A stretch of 64,000 bases of DNA from Diphasiastrum complanatum (GCA_029204225.1 CM055099.1:44480145-44544144), one strand, 5' to 3'; numbered from the stretch's first letter, positions 11,283 through 23,176 are shown. Made by a program: numbers and translations. Notes: generated from the sequence alone by a model not told the origin.

Positions 11283-11608
11283 AGTTTTAAGCACTCCGAA
11301 CATTACTTACTAAATATCAAGATTGCTTTTCATGGACTTATCAAGATCTGAAGGGTATTCCAGCGTCAGTTATTGAACATTACATACCTTTAGTACCTGA
11401 TGCGGTTTCAAAGGCTACAAAGTTCTATCGTTGTAATCCTAATGTTGCGGATCTGATAAAGAAAGAGCTTCAGAGACTGCTTGACGCTGATTTCATTTAT
11501 GAGATCGAGCATACAGAATGGGTTTCACCGATTGTCATTGTTCCTAAGAAAAATGGAAAATTGAGAATCTATGTGAATCTCAAGGCTTTGAAAAAGTACA
11601 GAAGAGGC
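11283..11608 (+). pseudogene. Ty3 reverse transcriptase, N-terminal part only
   Basis: Recognisable RT entry region: DCFSWTYQDLKGIPASVIEH, NPNVADLIKKELQRLLD, and WVSPIVIVPKKNGKLRIY. The reading then jumps from the LKALKK segment (about 11590) straight into the integrase zinc-finger region, which in the 54-kb copy lies downstream of RNase H. The RT palm with its catalytic Asp box and all of RNase H are deleted. Confidence 0.85.
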
Positions 11609-12772
11609 AATTGATTCATAAGGCTCAACCTTATCAATTGATTGTAGGACAATTGTATCGTCGTGGATCAAACAATATTCTACATAGATGTGTTTTACCG
11701 CATGAAATACTAGATTTAATCACCGTTTCACATGATGGCATGGGCGGAGGACACTTCTCTACAAGTATTACTGTTCACAAACTTTTGCAATCAGGTTGTT
11801 GGTGGCCTACGTTTCATAAGGACACAAAAAATTATATTCAGGCATGTGATGTTTGCCATCGAACATGACGGCCTACTAGACAGAACTATGAACTCTTGCA
11901 TCCGGTTTTATCGCAAGCGCCATTCGAAAAATGGGGACTAGATTATGTTGGTCCTATTCATCCTGCCGCGCGAGGATCTCAGGCCTGATACATTATCGTA
12001 GCAACTGATTATATGACCAAGTGGGTTGAAGCCAAAGTTGTCAAAATTGCTGATGCGAAATCTATGACCAAGTTTCTCTATGAAAATATTATTATCATAT
12101 TTGGATGTCCGATCGAGATTGTCAGTGACCAAGGTACACACTTTGTTAATCAAACGATAAAGTGTTTACTGGAAGACTTTTTTGTTATACACAGATTTAG
12201 TACTCCCCTCCTTATTATCCCAGGGGGAATGGCCAAGCTGAATCTTCCGATAAGATTTGTTGCACTATTATGACAAAAACAGTTAAAGCAAGTCGATTTG
12301 ATTGAGAACATAAACTGCATGCAGCATTATGGGCATTCAAAACCGCTTACAAAAATAGTACAAATCAAACACCCTTTTAACTAGTTTATGGTCAAAATGT
12401 TGTCATGTTGATTGAATTTTTAATATCATCTTTACACATAGCAGCAACAGAACGGTTAAATAATGATAAGTCTTTACAACTACGTCATGAAGCGTTGCAC
12501 AAATTGTGTGAAACAAGATTGATGGCAGTTCATGCATTAGCAGTAGAGAAAGCCTGTCGTAAGGCATGGCATGATCATCAATTACACAAAAAAGATCTAA
12601 AAGCAGGAGATCTCGCACTGATGTACAAAACCAAGCTGATCAAGGGAAAATTGAAGTTTACCAGTGAAGGCCCATATAAAGTGAAGGAAATCCTGAACTA
12701 TGGAACAATGATTCTTGAGCACTTGGATGGAAAACAGTTTGATACTCCTGTGAATGGCAGCCGATTACGTTA
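11609..12772 (+). pseudogene. Ty3 integrase (Tat/Athila-like)
   Basis: H2C2 finger (SHDGMGGGHFS...CDVCHRT) from about 11611, then after a stop the core EKWGLDYVGPI with the first catalytic Asp, VATDYMTKWVEA, the second Asp in EIVSDQGTHFVN, and a disrupted third-catalytic-residue region near 12210-12240, where an extra stretch shifts the frame. The C-terminal part (12405-12773) reads AWHDHQLHKKDLKAGDLALM and GPYKVKEILNYGTMILEHLD. Tat/Athila affinity is inferred from the core motifs and from the Asp-type primer site on related LTR-A copies. Confidence 0.88.
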
Positions 12773-13674
12773 GTTTTGGCAGCCTGCTCCGCCAGATCAC
12801 TAAGCATGATCCAAATGATTTTATTTTTTATTGTTTTTCAATTTTTCGTTTTCAATACTTAATTATTAATTTCTTGTGAAAAAAAATTTTGAGGAAAGAC
12901 TGATGCGCAAAAGTCAGAATAGTCATCAGAATGGAAACAGAGGAAGGAAAGTATTTGCAAAAAGAAAATTTTTGATGGAAAATTACTTATAAAATCATTA
13001 TTTTGGTCATATGTTGCCTATACAGTATTGGAAACCTTCGTTGAGCTTTCAGATTGTACATCCAGTTCAGATATATCTATACTAACTTGGGCGAAGATTC
13101 TTTTCCAAAAAAAGTACCTGTTTTTGAGTTAGGCAAATGATCAGCAATATGCCATTTTGAAAACCTTCGTTGAGCACCTTACTCTCCTCAGAAACCTTCG
13201 CTGACATGTTAGATGGTCTTAAAATGTCAAAATTAGGCTGGCTATAGGTTCTGATCTTGAAAAGTTATATTTATGACTTACTTGGGCAAAGGACCCTCTT
13301 GGGCAAAGGTTCATCCTTCGCCAGCCTTGGAAAACATTTGTTGGATGGCTTCAGCATCTCAAAAACCTTCGTCGAGATTTTCATAGCCTATTTTCACAGT
13401 ACTGAACAAGCCTGCAAATTTTTGTTCAAAACTGACCAGCCAAACTAGTATTCAATGTAATGGACCTTCCAAATTCACCTATAAGTTGGCTGAATTCGAT
13501 TCATTCCTCACATGTGCTATCGAAGCTCTGGCCAATTTTTCCAGCGACCAAAGCCTTCAAGACTTTCTATACTGTTTTCTAATATACACTCATGCCTATT
13601 ACTTTCAGTTTCTGTCCTTTTTCATCATGTCTCATAGATACATCTCAGTCGCCACGTTACACTATCCATCGTGA
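12773..13674 (+). other. Post-pol noncoding region with repeated CCTTCG motif
   Basis: No gene. The motif aaaccttcg(t/c) recurs at about 13033, 13163, 13192 and 13366, with a further ccttcgcc near 13313. The same motif, in either orientation, is frequent in the LTR-A leader copies at 16.7-17.0 and 35.3-36.0 kb, which ties this region to the same element family. Confidence 0.6.
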
Positions 13675-15285
13675 TGTTCCATTTGCAATGGATATTATGA
13701 TCCTTCCTAGCAAAAGCATGGTCACTTAGTCCAAGTTTTATACTACTTTCCAAGGAGCCACACACAAGGTGCATGTGACTGAGGCCGCCCTTGCTGCCAT
13801 AGGGATAGCATCTAGTATCCAAGCCTCACCAAACCATAAGCAAGCCAAACAAGCTATTAGGCCTTATATTGACATTACGAATTATTTGCATTGGACTAAT
13901 GACGACTACCTTCTAGAAGCCATTATTGATCCTGCCATTCTATGAAGAAGCACTGGCCGAATCATCTCAACAGGCCTCCAGCTCACATAGTCGACGTCGT
14001 CTTTGCAACGAGATCGTCATTCCTGACTCACCTTCCGCGTCATGACGTCGTACTAGGCAAACATGTTTAGCTGTGCTTCCACCCTCTGTTGCTATTCGCA
14101 CTGAACTACCTATTCCCCTTGTCTTTGATGCTTCCCTCGCCTCTGCTTTCTCTCACAAACAGTCTGTGACCATTGGGGCTACCCTTGAGCGTGATGCGTA
14201 TCTACAAACACAAATACCTGATCATCCGATACTCCGACAGAGATCGCGTATTTTTTTAAAAAGGTTGAAACCTACAAAGTGGCGCTTCAAGGATTCCAAG
14301 GCAGCTTTGACATATTCAAAGGTACAGCTTCAACTGAGTTGGCAAAGGCTAAAGCAACTATCAACACATATGAAAAGGCTGCCGCTCAGGTGTTGGAAGT
14401 TGGGCCTCAAATTTCAGTTTCGGTCATACCGCAATTCTCCCCTTCACACCAAGTTGATGCACCTATGGATACAGGGTTGGATGCGAGCATGGACCAGGGT
14501 GGAGCCCCTGAAGTTGAAGAATAGCAGTCAGTTCCACAGGCAGTGCAATCGGGTCCATCTTCATCAAGGACCACACCATTGTTCAGAAGGCCAATCAGCG
14601 TCGAGGACCAGATCTAGAGCTTTTTAGAGCAACATCCTCATGAGTCCTCGCGTGGTGGTTGGGTCCTTAAGTTTAAGACCTTTGAAATAGAGGCCGACAA
14701 AGAATTGGATAAAATGCCCGCACTGGGAGAGCAACCAACTTGGAAAATAACAGTTTTTGAGAAAACTCCGAAATCTATCAAGAGTTATGTGGCCAGCCCT
14801 CGCCAATTGCGCGTAGATCCATATTACATACCGATGCCGTGCAGGAATAAGTGGAAGGATTTGGGATTGGCCATGGACAAAATTACTATCCATACGCCAA
14901 ATTGGCCAGTTATCCACCAACCTTACAGTTGGGAAATTTCAGTGGATTTTCACCAGACACTACAAGCGTACCAGCGAGAGTATATACACACTCCCGATCT
15001 GACAGTGAGACAATCCGCACTTTTTGCGAAAGACTTGACTCTGTTGACATCCGTGGCAATGAGATGGGATGATTGCCTTCCTCCTTTGGCATTCGATCCA
15101 AATAAGCCAGTGGCCTCAGAGAGCATTAAGGATTAGCTGTCGGTGGCTCGATTGTATTTTCGTGCCGCAATGATGGGAGGCTCATGGAAATCTCGATTCA
15201 CATCTTGGACAACTTCAAAGTGGATTGCTAGAGTCCACCATTGTTTTTTGCTGCACAATTTAGATTTCAGCACTGCCTGACTCGA
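13675..15285 (+). pseudogene. Unknown ORF downstream of Ty3 pol
   Basis: A decayed protein-coding stretch of about 500 codons, read in shifting frames. Recognisable as coding by long open segments: AALAAIGIASSIQASPNHK and IDITNYLHWTNDDYLLEA (about 13780-13940), VAIRTELPIPLVFDASL (about 14080), ELAKAKATINTYEKAAAQV (from about 14340), then one frame from 14279 to past 15136 with stops at 14522, about 14616 and 15134, containing WKITVFEKTPKSIKSY, VDPYYIPMPCRNKWKDL and AMRWDDCLPPLAFDPN. I do not recognise a family. Position between pol and the 3' LTR resembles the extra ORF of Athila- and some Tat-type elements, but no membrane segment typical of an envelope protein is seen. Confidence 0.6.
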
Positions 15286-15697
15286 TTTCATGGAGAAGGT
15301 GCAATGTCATTTAATGAAGATTCGACGTGAAGCGAATAAAAGCCCACAGTAACTGCATAACGTAGGTGTAGATGACAATAGGAAAGTGCTATGTTACCAT
15401 ACTGAAGCAACAATTCCATTGCAACAAATAGTCATCCAATTCTAGCAAACTAGGATATTCTGGTGTGTAGTTGTTTAAATTCAATAAATGCCAACATTTA
15501 TCGACTATTGGATAAAAAGTTAAATTTTAGAACTCTGTTGTGTTTATATAGCAAGAGAGAGAATGCTTTTGGTCCAGGTGGCTGCAATACAAACGCTCTG
15601 TTCATTGTAAAGAACAATTCATTCGGAAGGTGTGATAATCATTGGCCAATCATGCATGCAATTTACAAGAAAAATATGTGGGTATGGACCGCCACCA
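15286..15697 (+). other. Spacer before the 3' LTR
   Basis: About 400 bases without a supported gene. A 98-codon reading at 15463-15759 has no motif and overlaps the purine tract and LTR start. Confidence 0.5.
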
Positions 15698-15714
15698 GTT
15701 TTGGTGGGGGATAT
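15698..15714 (+). promoter_or_regulatory. Polypurine tract of the LTR-A element
   Basis: agttttggtgggggata.t immediately precedes TGTTGGAGGG, the expected arrangement for plus-strand priming next to a 3' LTR. It supports plus orientation of the element. Confidence 0.65.
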
Positions 15715-16658
15715 TGTTGGAGGGTTTGCAGATCCCAAGGCAACCCTAACCCTAGCTAATAAGTGAGAGGGATTTGGCACCCTGTGTGTGTAAGTCCAAC
15801 CTGATGATCACATAATTATCTGATTAATTAGAAATTCAATAAAAGGGCTTTAGGCCTTTTTGCGGGATTTTAATGTCCCAGGGCCTAGATGTCAAGTTAG
15901 TGAATAAAGCTGGAGGTTCCCACTCTTTTTTAAATTTGAATAATTAGGGAGGCAAAAATGGACCATTTGTTCACTCATAGTTTGAAAATTTGTATTGAGG
16001 CAAATTGTAAACTCTTTATGAAAGTAAGTGAATCATCTTCTAAAGACACTTATCTCCATAATGAAGTATTTAGCCTCATTGGATCTGAGATTAGCATGCT
16101 AAACAAGCATGAAGATATGATGCAAACACTTATTCAGAGGCCAGGGTCCTCCTCTCTACTATAAAAAGGGACCAACTCGAGTTTCCTACACATCTACATA
16201 TCTTCATTTCAATAAAGCAGATTGGTTCTCTTGTGAAATGGATTTATGAATGTCCTTACTCTCTATCACTTTTCCTCCATCTCTCATGCTTTTATTGTGT
16301 TTGCTAATTGTTGGATCTGATTGTTATTGGGATTGCATGTTTTTATACTTTTTATGAGGGAGAAAGGGATCTAGTGTTAATGGATCTAGTGTTAATGAAT
16401 GTAGTGTTATTCTTTAGGGTTAATGGATGTTAGAGTTAGATGTGAATCATCCATTAACACTAGAAAGGGATCTAGTGTTAATGGATGTAGTGTCAATGGA
16501 TGTTAGAGTTAGATGTGAATCTTCCATTCATGCTGAAACCTGAACTATACTATCGCTCTCATGGGAACGAATCTACGTGTGACAACTAATTTCATCTCCT
16601 CGATGCTAGATTGATTAGATCTTGGATTGAGGATAGACAAGGAAAGAAACCCACTATA
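15715..16658 (+). mobile_element. LTR-A, 3' LTR copy
   Basis: Begins TGTTGGAGGG after a purine tract and ends near ...acccactata. It matches the split copy at 31.1-35.0 kb (tttggcaccctg...taagtccaac, ggctttaggcctttttgcg, gctaattgttggat, tatcgctctcatgggaac) and pieces at 17.7-18.1 and 21.4-21.7 kb. A stretch of about 90 bases rich in agtgttaatggat is duplicated (about 16368-16525), which makes this copy longer. The element's CA terminus is altered to TA, and the sequence to the right is an inverted leader, so the 3' boundary is a rearrangement point. Confidence 0.75.
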
Positions 16659-17643
16659 GATAAAAAAATTTGACTCAGATAAAACTAGGGTGGAACTGGC
16701 GAAGGTTTCTAATATAGAGAAATATGGTTTTTGTAGTTTGGCGAGGATAAAAATGGAGATTTTTCTTGATCCTGACAAAATTATCATTTGTTGAACTCAA
16801 AAATAATAATTTACAATAAATAGAATCCTCAGAAGTTTCAATGAAGGTTTTGGCGAATGTTACAAATGTAATACTAGTGTTTTTGCAAAAAAGATATTTT
16901 TCTGACAAAAATGGAACAATATGACACGTGGCCTTTGCTTAACGTTTGTCGAACTCACTGATGAACTAAAATAGTAAATCAAACTAGCACAGACTTTGGC
17001 GAAAGTTTCTAGCAAAGGTTCTTTTTGGAAACTGGAAATTTTGTAAAAAATGTATTAAGATCTCTCAAAAATTTATCCATTTTTAGATGAACAGTTACTT
17101 TGACCTTCTATTTTTAGAAAAAATGTTCGCTGACCTGGTAGTATATAGATCTGAATCACGTCTATGCATAGTGAATCGGATGAATGTTCTTTTTTTGTAT
17201 TTATTTGGGTTTTGGATGTTTTTTGGTGTTTTTTGATGGTTTTTCTAATGTTTCTTGAAATCTACTGGGAATGAATGTTTGCCCTTCAATCTGTTCTGTG
17301 ATCCAAACTGAAGGTGCCGACAACTCGACAAATGTTTTTAGAATGAGGATAAAAAGTTATCAGCTCTGATGACAATTTTGTCTCCTTTTGACCAAAATCT
17401 AACAGATTTGACCGATTTTTATTGTTTTTTTTCTAATTTCTCATATCTTGGGTGGATCTTAAAAATGGTGATTTGAATAGCTTCCCCTATTCAATAATTA
17501 GATTAGATTTCAAACTCCACTCAAATCAGACAAAATCGCTTCCAAATTAATTCTAAATGCAGTTTTAACGCTGTTCATGCCACGACAAGATGCCTAATGC
17601 AAGCTAACCATCAAACATCCTGCAAATGAAAAAATTGGCGTAG
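16659..17643 (-). mobile_element. LTR-A element leader, inverted
   Basis: The reverse complement matches the plus-strand leader at 35.0-35.8 kb (ggttagcttg.attaggcatcttg, gagtggattt, ...caccatt.ttaagat, and the gaacctt.gc...gccaaagt...cagtgagtt.gacaaa block). It runs leftward from the primer site to 16659, where it abuts the end of an oppositely oriented LTR-A. No ORF of substance. Confidence 0.75.
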
Positions 17644-17662
17644 CTCCCCAACAACAGTGCCA
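17644..17662 (-). promoter_or_regulatory. Asp-tRNA-type primer binding site
   Basis: The minus strand reads TGGCACTGTTGTTGGGGAG, close to the TGGCGCCGTTGCCGGGGA site used by many plant Tat/Athila elements, four bases after the LTR end. It fixes the orientation of this LTR copy as minus. Confidence 0.75.
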
Positions 17663-17666
17663 GAAT

Positions 17667-18125
<459 letters not shown>

Positions 18126-18691
18126 ATTCTCACCATATCCCACAAAGATGCTATTGATGGATGTTGCATCATCCTTCTTCCTTTTAGCAAGTGGATCCAA
18201 AAACCTTGAGATCCTTGATATTGGACTCTCTCCAAATAGAGCTTCAAATGGTGTGTTCCTCCAATGGCTTGGATAGGCAATCTGTTGAACAAATAATCAG
18301 CACAAGTTATTGCTTCACCCCAAAATGATTTGGATAGAGAAGCATATGGCCTTAAGGACTTAGCACACTCACAAAGAGATCTATTTCTTCTCTCAGTCAC
18401 TCCATTTTGTTGAGGGGTGTATGGACATGACAACTCCCTCTTTATGCCACTAGAACTACAAAAGTCAATAAACTTATTGGAGATATATTCACCTCCATTA
18501 TCACTCCTTAATACCTTAATCTTGGTACTAAGTTGATTTTCTACCAAAGTCTTGAACTTTACAAAAGAATCAAATACCATAGATTTGCTAGACAAGAGGT
18601 ACATCCGACAATATCTAGAATAGTGAGCAATAAAGATTACATAATATTTGGCACCACCATTAGAGTCATGTGAAAAGCTATGGACATCCAA
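18126..18691 (-). pseudogene. Copia-1 integrase core
   Basis: Reads VHSFSHDSNGGAKYYVIFI with the first core region, [17 protein letters not shown] with the second Asp, SCPYTPQQNGVTERRNRSL with the third catalytic residue, and FWGEAITCADYLFNRLP. The first Asp-containing FIDDYSR segment is changed to FIAHYSR, so a catalytic-region residue is lost. At about 18125 the reading runs into LTR-A and its microsatellite, giving a false C-terminal fusion. RT and RNase H are missing. Confidence 0.9.
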
Positions 18692-18900
18692 ACTAGCTAC
18701 ATGGTTATGTATTATCTAGTTTGATAAATGCAACTTGCATATAGTTTGTAGACATAGAATTAGCATGATTATGCTTGTAGAAACTCGTGGCAACTCACAT
18801 GCATTAATTGTAAGTGATCCATAGTGACATGCAAGGCATGCACAAAGTTTAATGGACACATGCATGATGATTTGGACATTTCTAGTTAGAACTAGTACAC
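18692..18900. other. About 205-bp insert in Copia-1 integrase
   Basis: Compared with the copy at 34.2-34.4 kb, this stretch interrupts the segment between the integrase finger and the core. It has no coding content, is rich in tgcatg motifs, and its two edges carry related ctagtt-type words. It may be a small non-autonomous element, but no clean terminal repeat or target duplication could be fixed by eye. Confidence 0.45.
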
Positions 18901-19530
18901 TTGTAAGAAGTTGGTAGAATTTTGATCTTGATGTTGATCTTGAGAAGGGTAGTTTGTGAGCCTTAGAGAGACTGCATGCTTCACATCTCTTCCCACACTT
19001 TGACAAATGCTTGGGAAGTCCAACTGCAAGCTCCTTTGCAACCATAGATTCCATGGCTTTGAAGTTGGGCTGGCCAACCTTTTGTGCCATAGTTCCACCT
19101 TTGATAACTCCACCTTTGCCAAGTTAACACTCTCCACTACAATATTAGCATCAAGCTTAAACAATCTACCATGCTTAAAGCCTTTGGCTATACATTCATC
19201 ATTTCTCAGGATGGAACAAACTCCATGCTTAAATTGTACATCAAGACCATTATCCATTAACTGGCCAACACTAAGCAAATTCTTGGTTAACTTAGGAATA
19301 TAAAGAACATTCTCAAGGTTCATCCTTTTGGATGATCCAACATACAATGGAATGGTTCCTATTCCACTTATCTTACATTCTTGACTACTTGCAGTATAGA
19401 TTGATCTATGTAAATCATTGTAAGAAAGTAAAGTGGAGAAAATGTCATTTGATATGTCATGTAGGAACTAGCCCCACTATCAATCCACCAAAAATCATTG
19501 GTGTTGCTCTTGGATGATGGTGGTTTGTTG
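18901..19530 (-). pseudogene. Copia-1 protease region and GAG-pre-integrase domain
   Basis: Reverse reading gives VGSSKRMNLENVLYIPKL, TKNLLSVGQLMDNGLDVQF, LWHKRL and an integrase zinc-finger stretch with LSKCGKRCEACSLSKAH. Upstream, around 19465-19510, the reverse complement covers the active-site region expected at the protease, with a base loss near 19447 that breaks the frame. It matches the 33.75-34.3 kb copy closely. Confidence 0.85.
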
Positions 19531-20222
19531 GAAACCATCAAGGATGACTCTTCTTCATCCTCCTCCTCCTGATGTGCAATGTTGCTTTGTTTGCTCTCTT
19601 GTGCCTTTTTCTTCTTGAGACATTCTGATGCAAAATTTTCTTTCTTTTCACTGAAAAAACATTTGTACTTGGACTTGTCTTTGATCTTGCCCTTTGAGCA
19701 TGAAGCCGCTCCTCCTTGGTCTCCTTGAAGTGCTTCTTCTTGTCATTGGTCTTCTTCTTGCCTTTGAATGAGAAATTAGCTTTCTCATCAACATCCTGCA
19801 GAGAAATAGCATTCATTCTTGCATTGGTATGCATCATCCTCTTCAACCACTAATACACTGTGAAGCTTTTCTATAGGCAAAGTGTCTTGGATTGCAAAGC
19901 TTTGGAACAAATTTGAAAAGTCACTCCCTAGACCATTAAGGACAATCTGAACAAGCTCACTATCTTGAATCTTCTCTCCAATGGAATCTAACTCCCTATT
20001 GAGAGACTTGATTTTGAGCACATAAACTTGTGCACTCTCATCAGTTCTCTTCATGCTTTGTAGAATTTGATTCCTAAGCATGAGAAACCTTGAAGTGTTA
20101 CTAGACTCATAAATTGATCTTAAAGATTCCCAAGCCTCTTTAGCACTGGTACAAGCTGATACTTCTCTCAATACCCTCACAAACCTGGAATGAAGATAAG
20201 ATGAAGCGAAAACTGCTCTCAA
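19531..20222 (-). pseudogene. Copia-1 gag
   Basis: Two minus-strand readings (20222-19788 and 19846-19538) together cover a Copia gag: ASEAW-like CTSAKEAWESLRSIYES, NTSRFLMLRNQILQSMKR, LVQIVLNGLGSDF and QSFAIQDTLP, then a Lys-rich segment and the zinc-knuckle region in a shifted frame. Frameshifts near 19840 and within the knuckle region. The start of gag and its leader lie towards 20300 but are decayed. Confidence 0.85.
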
Positions 20223-20666
20223 GCAAATCTTGCCAATCTTGGCTATTTTTGGACAATAGAATGACTCTATCTCTCTCTTTCACTTTGATGTACTTTCTAG
20301 ACCTAGTTTCCACTTTAACAAGATTTGAAATCAGCCTAGATTAATTATTTATCATGAAACAAACTCAAAACTAACACATGGCAAGTGATCTTGGTATTCT
20401 AGGATTTGCACCAAAAATTGCATCAAACTGACACCAGATGAAATTACAATGATCCAATGAATATGGGGTTTTAAATGTTGGTTCAAAGTTGCCCACACGT
20501 GTGAATAGTACGGATTTTGATCCTGAAAAAGTTTGGGATCACATCCCCTCACCATATCCTGGATACCAGCTTGCCCTTCCAATACTAGCTTTTTGCACCA
20601 AAAACCTGCTAAAACTGGATTAGTTTCAAACACTGATCAATAGTCTTGTACTTGGCTTGGGTACCA
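20223..20666 (-). mobile_element. Copia-1 leader and degraded primer site
   Basis: Reverse complement of the leader at 32.2-32.7 kb (gtttgagtttgtttcatgaaa, aatcctagga, ccaatactagct...ttttgcaccaaaa, tttgggatcaaatcc). At 20654-20666 the minus strand reads TGGTACCCAAGCC, a mutated TGGTATCAGAGCC primer site, directly next to the LTR. Confidence 0.8.
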
Positions 20667-21354
20667 TGTTAAAAGTATAGTACTAAGGACCATAAATCTT
20701 TGAATGATCCACAAGGTTGATTGTGTGCTTGTTAAACAATCTATCAGATACTAGTCATCAGAAAACAAGATCTAGTTTAGCAGCTTGATAGAAAACAAGT
20801 AGAGACAATCAAAGCATTGATCATAAACTGAAATTCGACTTCACACGTGTGAAAATGAGGCTGTAGTATGGCCTGTAGATAGAGTTTAGAGTGTGCCAAA
20901 GCTGAGTTTCATTGGAATCAATCACTATCATCATACAATGAGAGAAAATCCGAGTTTCTCCTTGAGGCTCCAAAAAAGTTTCTATCTTCTCACTATGGAG
21001 AATGGAAATACATAGTAAAAGACACTTCCTTTGCAAAGTTAGGTGAAAATTCAGCATGTAATATGGAAGTAGACTCAACTTTCTTGCCCTAATGTGAAAA
21101 CCCTAGTCTAGATCCAATAGTCATGCTTGGTAGGTGCATGGTAGGTACAAATCTCATCATAAATCAAGGTCTAGATCCTACAAAGTAGGAATCACTACCA
21201 AATGGACACAACCACTCCTCTTGACTCGTGGTAACCTACATTAGGTGTGGATTGACAAGTGGCACTTTGGCCATTCAAGTGTCTAACAAAAAATATTGAC
21301 AAAATATACAATATTCTACATGGCTAGATTTGCCAATGTAGGCAATTTTCCACA
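20667..21354 (-). mobile_element. Copia-1 5' LTR (minus orientation)
   Basis: Minus strand starts TGTGGAAAATTGCC at 21354 and ends ...ctatacttttaaca at 20667 next to the primer site. It is the reverse complement of the 31516-32206 LTR over its full length (about 690 bases), sharing the flanks of cacacgtgtg, the tctccatagtgagaagatag block and aactagatcttgttttctgatgac. No intact 3' LTR is seen to the left, so the element is truncated in integrase. Confidence 0.9.
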
Positions 21355-21715
21355 TTGTGAATATCCTTGCTCTCTATCTTCTTCCCTCCATCTCTCATAC
21401 TTTTGTTGTGTTTGTTAATTGTTGGATCTGAATATTATTGGGATTGCATGTTCTTATGTTTTTTGAGAGAGAAAGAGAAAGAGAGAAAGAGTAAGCTATC
21501 TTCATTGTGGATCGTAGTGTTAATGGATGCGTAGTGTTAATGGATAGGGTTAATGGATGTTAGAGTTCAATGAGGATTTTCCATTCATGCTGAAATCTGA
21601 GATATGCTATCGCTCTCATGGGAACGAACCTACACGTGACAACTAACTTCATCTCCTTGATGCTAGATTGCTTAGATCTTGGGTTGAGGATAGGCAAGGA
21701 AAGAAACCCACTATA
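21355..21715 (+). mobile_element. LTR-A 3' half, plus orientation
   Basis: Matches LTR-A from the tgaat.tcctt.ctctctatc segment through gttggatctgaatattattggg, the agtgttaatggatg repeats and ctcatgggaacgaacctac to ...acccactata. It is the mirror of the inverted half-LTR at 17.7-18.1 kb, so the Copia-1 copy sits between two opposed half-LTRs. Confidence 0.8.
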
Positions 21716-21984
21716 GCTATGTCAAGTTTAATACAGATCATCGCGTACATAAGAGACCCTATTATCGAATGATATACTCACACATCTGCTCCTTCTCTTT
21801 GATCATTTGAGGACATTAGTCCTTCGACATCTTGAGTCCTGGGTCCATCGTTGAGTGCGCTAATTTGCAATTCATCAGATTATAACTGATTAAGACATTG
21901 TGAATGTATATTTTTTGAGTAATGTAGATCAACTTCTATTTTTTGTCTCTTTAGATTAATGAGCTTCGCCTAGATCGTTCATGT
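21716..21984. other. Unassigned spacer
   Basis: About 270 bases with no match noticed to other parts of the window and no coding motif. Confidence 0.5.
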
Positions 21985-22160
21985 CAAATTTGGAAGATAG
22001 CCAACAATATCTAGAATAGCCATCAATGAAGATTACATAGTATTTGGCACCACCATTAGACTCATGTGAAAAGCTATGAACATCTGAGTGGATGAGTTCA
22101 AGAGGAGAGCTTGATCTTGATGTAGATCTTGAGAAGGGTAGTTTGTGAGCCTTTGCAGAA
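21985..22160 (-). pseudogene. Copia-1 integrase fragment
   Basis: Reverse complement carries AHKLPFSRSTSRSSSPLEL and VHSFSHESNGGAKYYVIFI, i.e. the junction between integrase finger and core, followed by a short broken stretch. Belongs to the second minus-strand Copia-1 copy (22.0-25.6 kb). Confidence 0.8.
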
Positions 22161-22674
22161 CAATTTTTGAGTAATAAAATTCCCAAAAAGTGAAATGTAC
22201 TACCAAAAGGTACAATGAAAAATGGGTTCTTTTTTTGTACCACCACACCATGCTTTTAGCCCAAGACCTCATATCAGCAAGTGCGTAGCCAACAATAATC
22301 CGCCATTGTTGTTTCTACCAACAAAATCGATTCTATACCAGAAATGGATTCTACTTCTAGCTCTTCTTTGATTGACAATCTCAATGGAGAGAACTACCAT
22401 CTCTTGAAGTTCAAGATGAGAGTTGTTCTACTAGCCAAGGAACTATGGGACATTGTCGATGGAACTGAAGTCAAGCCAGAGGCTGAAGTAGCTAGCATCA
22501 CCAAATGGAGGCAATGACATGACAAGGCATTTGTCTTAATCACATTGAACATTAATGACTCCCAAATCAGTCGTATCCGATCTGCACAGACTGCCAAGGA
22601 TGCTTGAGACATCCTAGCTACACTCTATGACATCAGAGATGTCACATCCGAAACTACATTTTAGGAAGAAATTC
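22161..22674 (+). pseudogene. Copia-2 leader and gag fragment inserted in Copia-1
   Basis: Plus-strand piece with a Copia-2 leader (agcaagtgcgtagccaacaat) and gag from the ATG at 22344: SSSLIDNLNGENYHLLKFK, LLAKELWDIVDGTEVKPE, LITLNINDSQISRIRSAQT, DILATLYDIRD. Two in-frame TGA stops are visible, in the TKWRQ and TAKDA segments. It is closely related to the gag at 46.8 kb. It splits the Copia-1 integrase finger region, with edges at about 22161 and 22674; no target duplication was seen, so it may have arrived by recombination rather than insertion. Confidence 0.8.
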
Positions 22675-23171
22675 TTTGCTTCACATATCTTCCCACACTT
22701 TGACAAATGCATGGGGAGTCCAACTTCAAGCTCCTTTGCACACATAGATTCCATGGCTTTGAAGCTGGGCTGGCCCAACCTTTTGTGCCATAGTTCCACC
22801 TTTGATAACTCCACCTTTGTCAAGTTAACACTCTCCACTGCAATATTAGCATCAAGCATAAACAATCTACCATGCTTAAGGCCTTTGGCTATACATTCAT
22901 CATTTCTAAGGACGGAACAAACTCCATGCTTAAATTGTACATCAAGGCCATTATCCATTAATTGGCCAACGCTAAGCAAATTCTTGGTTAACTTAGGAAC
23001 ATAAAGAACATTCTCAAGGTTCATCCCTTTGGATGATCCAACATACAATGGAATGGTTCCTATTCCACTTATCTTACATTCTTGACTACTTGCAGTATAG
23101 ATTGATCTATGTAGATCATTGTAAGAAAGTAAAGTGGAGAAAATGTCCTTTTGATATGTCATGTGGGGATT
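22675..23171 (-). pseudogene. Copia-1 GAG-pre-integrase and protease end
   Basis: Reads MTYQKDIFSTLLSYNDLH, VGSSKGMNLENVLYVPKL, NLLSVGQLMDNGLDVQFKH, LWHKRLGQPSFKAMESM and LSKCGKICEAK before the Copia-2 piece interrupts it. On the other side the protease active-site segment is split by a solo LTR inserted at 23177. Confidence 0.88.
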
Positions 23172-23176
23172 AGCCC

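Noticed and set aside
15463-15759. 98-codon ORF before LTR-A
   Set aside because: No motif, and its end overlaps the polypurine tract and LTR start.
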